A DNA stretch of 64,000 nt from Hippopus hippopus (lineage: Eukaryota; Mollusca; Bivalvia; Cardiida; Cardiidae). Of the stretch, positions 20,527 to 26,843 are shown in pieces. The stretch is from contig OX328104.1 in assembly GCA_946811185.2 (NCBI GenBank), positions 49,522,505 to 49,586,504 of the forward strand, read 5' to 3'. Both the position numbers and the translations under genes were made by a program. The stretch's first letter is position 1, and each line of letters begins with the position of its first letter. The notes beneath the pieces are model-generated. The model was not told the DNA's origin. It ran no database searches and was given only the letters and a program-made list of their open reading frames with translations.

Positions 20527-21300
20527 ATGGAAAAACTTTTAGAACAAATTGTAAAAAACACAAACCACAAAACATCATTTCAAATCATAGTAAGCGACAA
20601 CAAAACACGTTTTAGAACAAGGTTTAATCCTCCAATTCAACTGGAAAAGGATAAAGTATATGAAATAGCTCTGGTAAACCTTGAAACTTACTACTCTTTT
20701 CCAAACATTGATGAAACGAACAACACATTCGTTTATTCTCCAGACAATGGCACCACATGGATTAAAATAAAAATACCTGAAGGAAGTTATGACCTCGTTG
20801 ACATTAATGATACGATTCGTCAGGAAATGAGAAAAAATGGTCATTACGATAGAGTTAATGAAGAGTATCCTATTAACTTTTCTGCGAACACTAATACCCT
20901 AAAGTCTGTTCTTATTATTGACGATGGTTATCAAGTAGATTTTAATCAACCAGGTTCCATCTCTAAAGTATTAGGATTTACTCGAGCTAAATATACGCAA
21001 GGATTTCACGAGTCAGAAAATGTAGTGAACATTCTTAGCATAAATAGTTTGCTTGTTAACATAGATATTATCTCAGGAAGTTATGTTAATGGTTCAACAA
21101 AAAATACTATTTACTCTTTTTTCCCAGATGTTGCACCTGGATATAAGATAATTGAGTCACCAGTTAATTTAGTATACTTACCAATAACGTTAGATGAAAT
21201 ACATAACCTAAATGTAAATATTACAGACCAAGATGGTAATTTACTAAATCTTAGAGGTGAAAATTTAACTATTAGGTTTCATATTAGAGAAGCGAGATGA
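20527..21300 (+). CDS. Penton-like minor capsid protein (single jelly roll)
   Basis: 257 residues, the usual size for the Polinton minor capsid protein. It is rich in beta-strand-type segments, has an N-terminal SFQIIVSDN strand, an EIALVNLETYYSFPNI region and a C-terminal LTIRFHIREAR strand. These features are recurrent in Polinton/adintovirus pentons. It is expected to form pentamers at the capsid vertices, where a fibre would dock. Position between the ATPase and pX-like gene agrees. The ATG directly follows TATTATAAA. Confidence 0.85.
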   Translation: MEKLLEQIVKNTNHKTSFQIIVSDNKTRFRTRFNPPIQLEKDKVYEIALVNLETYYSFPNIDETNNTFVYSPDNGTTWIKIKIPEGSYDLVDINDTIRQEMRKNGHYDRVNEEYPINFSANTNTLKSVLIIDDGYQVDFNQPGSISKVLGFTRAKYTQGFHESENVVNILSINSLLVNIDIISGSYVNGSTKNTIYSFFPDVAPGYKIIESPVNLVYLPITLDEIHNLNVNITDQDGNLLNLRGENLTIRFHIREAR

Positions 21301-21328
21301 GCTAAATAAAAAAATACTCGTATATAAA

Positions 21329-21913
21329 ATGACAAGTTACACTAATGTTAAAGTAAATATATCTGAAGGGCAAAAACAAAAACTTCAACATGCTGTTAAA
21401 GCTAGTTGCCCAGTAAGTATTCGTTTAGGTCATGAAGATTTACAAGGTAATGATGTTTTAGCAATTACCAATTCACAAGCGAAGAAAATGGCTAAAGCCT
21501 ATGAGGATGGTGTGGGTATAACTATTAGAATGACTACAAAACAACTTAAACATAACATGAAAATAGAGGGAGGTTTCCTCGGAATGTTGGCTGGGTTAGC
21601 TGCTAGAGCTTTACCAATGCTTGCAAAAACTGTTTTACCAGCTTTAGGTGTTGGTGCTCTTTCTGGATTAGCTCAAACAGGTGTTCAAAAAGCTATGGGG
21701 TCAGGTCTTTACCTTAAAAAAGGAGGATGTGTTTGTCAAGTTGAAACTGATGGAAGTGGATTATACTTAAAACCATACAAAGGTAAAGGATTAGAGTCCG
21801 TTGGTGATGGGCTGTATTTAAAGCAAGGAGGAAAAATGTATGATGGAAAAGGACTTTTACTTGGACCTAATAGTCCATTTGCTAATATCCCTATCCTTGG
21901 AGCTATATTATAA
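21329..21913 (+). CDS. pX/pVI-like virion protein with GLYLK repeats
   Basis: 194 residues. The N-terminal 75 are charged. A KIEGG site at 78-82 precedes a hydrophobic segment (83-118, rich in Ala, Leu and Gly). The C-terminal third has GLYLK three times (126, 144, 161), each in a Gly-rich context, and ends hydrophobic. In adenovirus, protease cleavage after Gly-Gly-type sites frees membrane-active or DNA-condensing peptides (pVI, pX). This layout suggests a protease substrate with a membrane-active peptide. Which adenovirus protein it corresponds to is not settled. The ATG is part of TATATAAAATG. Confidence 0.7.
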   Translation: MTSYTNVKVNISEGQKQKLQHAVKASCPVSIRLGHEDLQGNDVLAITNSQAKKMAKAYEDGVGITIRMTTKQLKHNMKIEGGFLGMLAGLAARALPMLAKTVLPALGVGALSGLAQTGVQKAMGSGLYLKKGGCVCQVETDGSGLYLKPYKGKGLESVGDGLYLKQGGKMYDGKGLLLGPNSPFANIPILGAIL

Positions 21914-21935
21914 ATATTATTTACAATAAATAAAA

Positions 21936-22313
21936 ATGGATATACATAAATTTGGTATAAAACCTAATATTACTACCCAACATAAAACTATATTTTGGAA
22001 ACCTCATTTACATGGAGTAAGATATCCTCCCTTAAAGCAAGATTCTCTAAAATGGAAAATATACTCACAACTAACTATCAAGATTCCTCCTAATAATGGT
22101 ATGAGAGTTCCGTTAGGATTTGGTTATATAGCTACACGAGGAGTTGTAATTATATCTATTAGTAATAAATGGAAAGATAGTTTAACCATTTCTAATGGTA
22201 TACATCTTGATAATGATGTTAATGATATCTTAGTTTACATTTATAATTTCTCGCAAAAACCAATCGAAATACCTGAGGGAGAGTTATTCTGCTATCTAAA
22301 ATATTTGCCATAA
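21936..22313 (+). CDS. dUTPase-fold-like protein, probably without enzyme activity
   Basis: 125 residues. The order of segments resembles trimeric dUTPases: a basic/Pro N-terminus, LTIKIPPNNGMRVPLGFG, a weak NGIHLDND in the place of the GVIDSDYRG motif, and NFSQKPIEIPEGELFCYL like the NHSDEPFEVKKGDRIAQL strand region. The catalytic RSGL motif and the P-loop-like C-terminal motif are not seen, so nucleotide hydrolysis is doubtful. Its place among virion genes would fit a structural or regulatory use of the fold. The fold call is by eye only. Confidence 0.5.
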   Translation: MDIHKFGIKPNITTQHKTIFWKPHLHGVRYPPLKQDSLKWKIYSQLTIKIPPNNGMRVPLGFGYIATRGVVIISISNKWKDSLTISNGIHLDNDVNDILVYIYNFSQKPIEIPEGELFCYLKYLP

Positions 22314-22335
22314 AAAAAATTACTATATTAATAAA

Positions 22336-23001
22336 ATGGCAGATACAAATCAGGAACACCCTAATAAATTATATCCTATATTACCCAAAGAACCAGGTAC
22401 CGCAAGCGCTCCACCTATTGAAATGGAAGTAATGGATAATGGTCATTCTTATAGACTTAAAAAAATATCTGAAGTACAAAATTTTCTAAAGAAGGAAATA
22501 AATGAAAGGGAGAGATTGAATAAAAAATATGCTAGAATGGCTAAAGTAGTTGATAATGTTGAAGGTGCATTGGTTGTTGTTTCATTAGCGTTAGGTGGTG
22601 CAGGTGTTATTTTGCTTTCAACTGTTGCAGCGGCACCTATTGCTGTTGGATTAGAGAGTGCCGCTGGTGTAATCGGTCTTTCTTCATTGGTTAGTAAAAT
22701 ATTTGTTAGGAAAACTACTGCTAAAGCTGAAAAACATTTGAAAATACAAACTCTTGCTGCTTCTAAACTTAATACTATAGATAATCATGTATCAAAAGCT
22801 TTGATGGATAATCATGTATCTGATGATGAATTTAAGTTGATAATGGATGAAATGAATAAATATGAAGACATGAAGAGTGAAATAAGAAGTAAATTTAAGA
22901 AGAAGGTAACAACAGAAGAAAAGGAAAGTTTGATTGAGAAAGGGAGGCAAGAAGCGAGGGAGTCCTTTCGGAGGCTTGTCGAAAACAAACATAATGTCTA
23001 G
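22336..23001 (+). CDS. Conserved Polinton protein with two membrane segments and coiled coil
   Basis: 221 residues. A Pro-rich N-terminus (1-30) is followed by a charged helix starting at SYRLKKISEVQ (38-70), two adjacent hydrophobic segments (about 76-97 and 98-120), then a long charged helical tail with two NHVS-containing turns. Proteins with this layout recur in Polinton-like loci of cnidarians and molluscs, as I recall. It is probably a membrane-inserted virion or host-membrane protein of unknown function. The ATG follows TAATAAA. The stop overlaps a 25-residue Cys-rich frame. Confidence 0.7.
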   Translation: MADTNQEHPNKLYPILPKEPGTASAPPIEMEVMDNGHSYRLKKISEVQNFLKKEINERERLNKKYARMAKVVDNVEGALVVVSLALGGAGVILLSTVAAAPIAVGLESAAGVIGLSSLVSKIFVRKTTAKAEKHLKIQTLAASKLNTIDNHVSKALMDNHVSDDEFKLIMDEMNKYEDMKSEIRSKFKKKVTTEEKESLIEKGRQEARESFRRLVENKHNV

Positions 23002-23071
23002 TATACCTTTTAAGTTACCTAAATTACCAAGTTTTAGATGTAAATGTCAATGTGAAATAGGAGATGAATAA
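22994..23071 (+). CDS. Possible Cys-rich micro-ORF overlapping the previous gene
   Basis: A 25-residue frame starts at ATG 22994 within the last codons of the membrane gene. It reads as a Pro/Lys/Phe stretch followed by RCKCQC and an acidic end. It has no TATAAAA motif of its own and could be coincidental, translated by re-initiation, or a frameshifted extension of the gene before it. Compositional bias is the only support. Confidence 0.25.
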   Translation: MSSIPFKLPKLPSFRCKCQCEIGDE

Positions 23072-23164
23072 ATATATAAAAGCATTATATATGCTCTTAT
23101 ATATTAAAATCTATGATAAAATCTATGATAAAACTACGTTAAAAAAATATGTTGCTAATTAAAA
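23072..23164 (+). promoter_or_regulatory. Short intergenic leader with tandem repeat
   Basis: This 93-bp A/T-rich gap contains a direct repeat of AAAATCTATGAT and is one of the longer gaps in the rightward block. The following gene lacks a clear TATATAAAA at its ATG and has AATTAAAAATG instead. Confidence 0.3.
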
Positions 23165-24031
23165 ATGTCATTTCTAAAAATAACTGACCCTGCAAAAAGA
23201 GACTTAATTGTAAAAGAGTATCTCGGAACGAGAAAGAAGATTCGGGATAATCTACTAGCAGAGAGAACAGGAGAACAACAACTTCAAACTGACCTTTCAA
23301 AGTTTTTTAGACCTATTACAGAAACGCAAAAAGCTACAACAAAGGAGATTACAGAAGCACAAAAAACTGTAGCAAGGGAAATTACAGAAGCACAAAAAGC
23401 TACAACAAAGGAGATTACAGAAAGATTTAAAGAAGGTGTAGAAGGTGCAGAAGGTGCAGAAAGCTTACCACAATATATTGGGGACATAGCAGAAGATTAT
23501 TTTAAAGATTCTTCTACTGATTATGATACAACGTTTGGAATAGTTGAAAAAAGAAATGGTAAGTTTTATATGGGTGACACAAAAGTTGTTATTCAAGACA
23601 ACAATATTAAGGTAGGAAAGAATGAATATGAGGGTACCCCTGGTTTATGGCATTTAATCATGGATAAATACCCAATGTTGTATAAATATGATGATGATGA
23701 TTATGAAAATTACGCGAAATTGCTGACACAAACCAACGTTCTTTATAGAAATAACGACCCGAGAAGTGATAAACCTAAATCTTCTAAAGGTGTAAAATGG
23801 AGCACCATATTAGGGTCTATTTGGCATAATAAAAAACTTTATGAAGGAAAGGGTATCATTGTTATCCCATCTAACCCTAACGCATTACTAGAAAGACTAG
23901 ACCTGTTGATGGCAAGTAAAGAAGCAGGTAATACAGGTGTAAGAAATGAGGTAGTAAGCATTTGTGATGAATTAAAAAGGCAAGGTGTTTTAAATTCACA
24001 CGTTTATAAAAATTTAATGTCTATACTATAA
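23165..24031 (+). CDS. Conserved Polinton virion-associated protein (PY-like) with coiled-coil repeats
   Basis: 288 residues. Residues 52-88 are three and a half copies of an 11-residue repeat built on TEAQKATTKEI, predicted to be helical or coiled coil. The C-terminal half has a conserved-looking globular region with GLWHLIMDKYP, a run of Asp, LLTQTNVLYRNNDPRS and KWSTILGSIW. I recall this C-terminal region as frequent in Polinton-like loci, without a known function. Neighbouring pVI-like and capsid genes suggest a virion role. It ends 5 bp before the next gene. Confidence 0.65.
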   Translation: MSFLKITDPAKRDLIVKEYLGTRKKIRDNLLAERTGEQQLQTDLSKFFRPITETQKATTKEITEAQKTVAREITEAQKATTKEITERFKEGVEGAEGAESLPQYIGDIAEDYFKDSSTDYDTTFGIVEKRNGKFYMGDTKVVIQDNNIKVGKNEYEGTPGLWHLIMDKYPMLYKYDDDDYENYAKLLTQTNVLYRNNDPRSDKPKSSKGVKWSTILGSIWHNKKLYEGKGIIVIPSNPNALLERLDLLMASKEAGNTGVRNEVVSICDELKRQGVLNSHVYKNLMSIL

Positions 24032-24036
24032 AAAAG

Positions 24037-24435
24037 ATGATAATCACTAAGAAACACGGATTTAAAACAAGATATTCATACGGTGGTTCCGGAATCTTTG
24101 ATAGTATTGCTAACTTTTTAGCGAGGCTTTTTACTAGTAGTGCAGCTAAACAAATTGCGTCTTCTGCCCTTGATGTAGGAAAGAGTGTAGCTAAGGAAGG
24201 AGCAAAGAAAGCTTTAGAGGTTGGAAAAAGTGCAGCAGTAGAAGCGGGAAAAAAATTAGTTACGAAAGCTTTAACACCAAAATCAAAGCAAATTTTACAA
24301 AAATATAACACAACACCAAAACCTAATGATACTCCTACAACGCAAAACATTAGTACATTAATAGATGGAAGTGCCATTGCTATTCAAGACTTAGTTAAAA
24401 GATTAAACAGTGGAGCGGGTATTAAAACAGTATGA
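24037..24435 (+). CDS. pVI-like membrane-active virion protein
   Basis: 132 residues. A basic N-terminus ends in SYGGSG (14-19), a likely protease site. GIFDSIANFLARLF (19-32) can form an amphipathic helix like that released from adenovirus pVI. Lys/Ala-rich helices (about 35-85) and a Thr/Pro linker follow, and the C-terminus is GAGIKTV. The expected role is a capsid-internal protein that disrupts the endosomal membrane after cleavage by the element's protease. The ATG follows CTATAAAAAAG. It lies in the virion gene block just after the PY-like gene. Confidence 0.68.
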   Translation: MIITKKHGFKTRYSYGGSGIFDSIANFLARLFTSSAAKQIASSALDVGKSVAKEGAKKALEVGKSAAVEAGKKLVTKALTPKSKQILQKYNTTPKPNDTPTTQNISTLIDGSAIAIQDLVKRLNSGAGIKTV

Positions 24436-24488
24436 AGAAAAAAAAAATATAAATAAGTTAAGAAAATTATATTCATTATATAAAAAGA

Positions 24489-24848
24489 ATGTCTATATTA
24501 AATTTTAATCGTGTAGATTATAAAAAATACAATACTGCTACTATTGAAATAGTAGGCGCTTCTTTAAACATAGAAGATTGTGATATCCTCGAAATTAATA
24601 AAACGAATTATAATTATAAAAAAGCTGTTGTGAAGTTATCTTCTGAAAAGGTAACCGAGATGAAAGAGATTGAGGAAAAGGTGAATAAATATTTAAAAAA
24701 TTTGGGTATACCTAAAATAACACTTGTATACGGTAATAAAGTTTATCCTAAAACTAGTCTGGATACTACTGCAAAAAGCATTAAACTTCGAGGTGTGTTT
24801 GTTAATGATAATAATAAGTCTTTTCCCCAGCTTTGGTTTGAAATTTAA
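24489..24848 (+). CDS. Unknown small protein, possibly replication-linked (OB-like)
   Basis: 119 residues, alternating beta-type strands with one charged helix (residues about 50-70), and ending in KLRGVFVNDNNKSFPQLWFEI-type strands. No motif identifies it. The size and strand pattern would allow an OB-fold single-strand DNA-binding protein, a weak guess. Its upstream sequence contains TTAAGAAAATTATATT followed by TATATAAAA, a longer element shared only with the polymerase gene, which hints at shared timing with replication genes. Confidence 0.5.
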   Translation: MSILNFNRVDYKKYNTATIEIVGASLNIEDCDILEINKTNYNYKKAVVKLSSEKVTEMKEIEEKVNKYLKNLGIPKITLVYGNKVYPKTSLDTTAKSIKLRGVFVNDNNKSFPQLWFEI

Positions 24849-24901
24849 GTAACACAATTATAATTTTTATTTCATTTAAAAATTATAATCACTATTATAA
24901 A

Positions 24902-26188
24902 ATGGACATTTTAAGAATCACTGAACCAATTTTAAAAGATGATAGTATTGTTGAGTATGAACACCATGAGTATGAACCAATCACTGGTACCAATCTTAAC
25001 AACTCAGGAACAGAAATTAGGATTAACATTGAGACTCAAGATATTTTTACTCATCCTAGTGAGAGTTATTTACTTATTGTAGGTGAATTAGTAAGAAGTG
25101 ATAATGGAGCAGTTTATGATGCTAACACTAATATTTCTCTAACAAACAATGGTCTCATGTATCTTTTTAAAAGTATTAAGTATCAACTTTCGGGTATGGA
25201 GATTGAAACTGTATCGAATCCTGGTCAGGCTACTACAATGCTTGGTTTGTTAAAATATCCGGATGATTTCTCTAAATCACAAGGGTTAAATCAATTGTGG
25301 TATAAAGATACAGCAGCTAATGCTGGTGCCGGAAACGCTGGTTTTATTGTAAGAAGAGATTATATTATTAATAACCCTCTTCCAAGAGGTACCTTTAGCT
25401 TCAGAGTTCCATTAAAACATATATTTGGTTTTTGTGATGATTATGATAAAATATTGTATGGAATGAAGCAAACTCTCACATTAACGAGAAGTGATGATAA
25501 TGATGCAGTCTTTCAAGATGGTGCTGCTCCTGCTGATGGTAGAATTAATTTACTTAGAGTATCTTGGTTTATACCTCATGTGTTACCCTCAGATGAAGAG
25601 AAAATGCAACTTTATAAAATTATTGAGAAAAAAGAAAAAATACCAGTTGGATATAGAATGAGGCAGTGCGACTCTGTTGCGGTTCCCGTGGCAACATCAT
25701 TTAGCTGGAGACTTGGTGTCAGATCATCACCTGAAGTGCCACGTTTTATCATTGTTGGTTTTCAAACTGGTAAAAGCGGTGATCAACAACAAAATCCAGC
25801 CATATTTGACCATATAAACGTTAATAACATTTATGTTACGTTAAATTCTACTAGATATCCCGCTGTTGATTATAATCTCAGTTTTGCCTCAAACCAATTT
25901 AGTAGAGTGTATGGGGACGCTTCTCTATTTAGGTCTAAGTTTTATAACATTAATGAAATGGTGTCAAACCCTAACATTACTCCTGCAGATTATAAAACCC
26001 TTTATCCTTTGTTTTTGTTTGATGTTTCTAAACAGAGTGAGAAATTGAAATACTCTGTCACTGATATCCAAATCAAAGTGAGTTTTAGAGTCAATGTGCC
26101 TGCGAATACAGAGGCATATGCTGTTATTATTAGTGATAGGTTAATTAACTTCCAGTCTGATGGAAATAAAATGAGTGTAGTGTATTAA
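24902..26188 (+). CDS. Major capsid protein (double jelly roll, hexon-like)
   Basis: 428 residues. The N-terminus has the Polinton hallmark pattern EYEHHEYEPITGTNLNNSG, followed by INIETQDIFTHPSESYLLIVG. Beta-rich text throughout and a C-terminal VSFRVNVPANTEAYAVIISDR strand pair complete the picture. In the Polinton/adintovirus family this protein folds as two jelly rolls and trimerises into hexon-like capsomers of an icosahedral shell. The ATG is part of TATTATAAAATG. It is the largest structural gene and sits between the small unknown gene and a DNA-binding-type gene. Confidence 0.92.
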   Translation: MDILRITEPILKDDSIVEYEHHEYEPITGTNLNNSGTEIRINIETQDIFTHPSESYLLIVGELVRSDNGAVYDANTNISLTNNGLMYLFKSIKYQLSGMEIETVSNPGQATTMLGLLKYPDDFSKSQGLNQLWYKDTAANAGAGNAGFIVRRDYIINNPLPRGTFSFRVPLKHIFGFCDDYDKILYGMKQTLTLTRSDDNDAVFQDGAAPADGRINLLRVSWFIPHVLPSDEEKMQLYKIIEKKEKIPVGYRMRQCDSVAVPVATSFSWRLGVRSSPEVPRFIIVGFQTGKSGDQQQNPAIFDHINVNNIYVTLNSTRYPAVDYNLSFASNQFSRVYGDASLFRSKFYNINEMVSNPNITPADYKTLYPLFLFDVSKQSEKLKYSVTDIQIKVSFRVNVPANTEAYAVIISDRLINFQSDGNKMSVVY

Positions 26189-26209
26189 GATTTTTTTTCT
26201 TATATAAAA

Positions 26210-26548
26210 ATGATAAAGGTTACAGATTTAAAAAAAATTCTTAAAGAAAATAATATAAATTTCTACTCATACTGGAATAAAAAGCGTTTAGTTGAGTTGG
26301 TGAAAGAACATGAATTGCTTCCAAGTGAATCACCTAAAGAAGAAAAAAGCAAAGACCCTAAGTTTGATAGATTACGTACCATTATGAAAAATCCTAAGAA
26401 AGTTAGTTTAGAGGATGTTGAAACTGGAGAAATAAAAACCTTTCCATCAATTTATAAGGCAGGCCAATTTATAGACCGCAGTCCACAAACGATTGAGAAT
26501 TGGAATGGAAGGGTTTGGAAAGATAAATATAGGATTAACGTTTATTAA
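26210..26548 (+). CDS. Small DNA-binding-type protein (SAP/HeH-like plus NUMOD1-like)
   Basis: 112 residues. Residues 1-35 (VTDLKKILKENNINFYSYWNKKRLVELVKEH) look like a SAP/HeH helix-extended-loop-helix. A charged linker follows. Residues 68-110 (DVETGEIKTFPSIYKAGQFIDRSPQTI) match the NUMOD1-type helix-turn-helix pattern seen with viral and phage homing-type proteins. No nuclease motif is visible. The likely role is DNA binding, perhaps in gene regulation or packaging. Its last 14 bp overlap the convergent gene below. The ATG follows TATATAAAA. Confidence 0.6.
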   Translation: MIKVTDLKKILKENNINFYSYWNKKRLVELVKEHELLPSESPKEEKSKDPKFDRLRTIMKNPKKVSLEDVETGEIKTFPSIYKAGQFIDRSPQTIENWNGRVWKDKYRINVY

Positions 26549-26753
26549 GTTCCCAAAGTCGCCAACCAGTTTTTCCTATTGTTTTTTTATTTAAATCTGG
26601 TCTGATACCCCTACTAACAAGTCTTTTAACTAACTCATATTTAGGTCGATTTTTCATACCTCTTTCACCATATCTTCTAGGTACCTCAGTTTCACATAAT
26701 TCTACTAATTCAAGTTTAGTATATCTTTTCATAAATTCTTCTTCATCCCACAT
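26535..26753 (-). CDS. Small SAP-like protein
   Basis: 72 residues, basic. YTKLELVELCETEVPRRY and RPKYELVKRLVSRGI form a SAP/HeH-like two-helix unit related in style to the N-terminus of the convergent gene. Its start is behind TATATATATAAA. It overlaps the neighbouring gene tail to tail by 14 bp. It may be a DNA-associated regulator; no partner is known. Confidence 0.6.
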   Translation of the reverse strand: MWDEEEFMKRYTKLELVELCETEVPRRYGERGMKNRPKYELVKRLVSRGIRPDLNKKTIGKTGWRLWELNKR

Positions 26754-26843
26754 TTTATATATATATTAATAAGATTAATATATATATAATTTCAATAATA
26801 AATTTTTGATACTAAGATAAGAAAATTATATTTACTTTATAAA
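26754..26843. promoter_or_regulatory. Divergent regulatory gap upstream of the polymerase
   Basis: This 90-bp A/T-rich gap separates the leftward 72-residue gene from the polymerase. It has a TATATATATTAATAAG / TTAATATATATAT inverted region and, next to the polymerase, TAAGAAAATTATATT followed by TTTATAAAATG. The first part repeats almost exactly upstream of the gene at 24489. Confidence 0.5.

Noticed and set aside
20575..20844. 89-residue minus-strand frame
   Set aside because: Antisense shadow of the penton-like gene.
24021..24377. 118-residue minus-strand frame with signal-like start
   Set aside because: Antisense shadow of the pVI-like gene. The sense frame has the promoter motif and family-like features.
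25866..26048. 60-residue plus-strand frame
   Set aside because: Out-of-frame shadow inside the major capsid gene.
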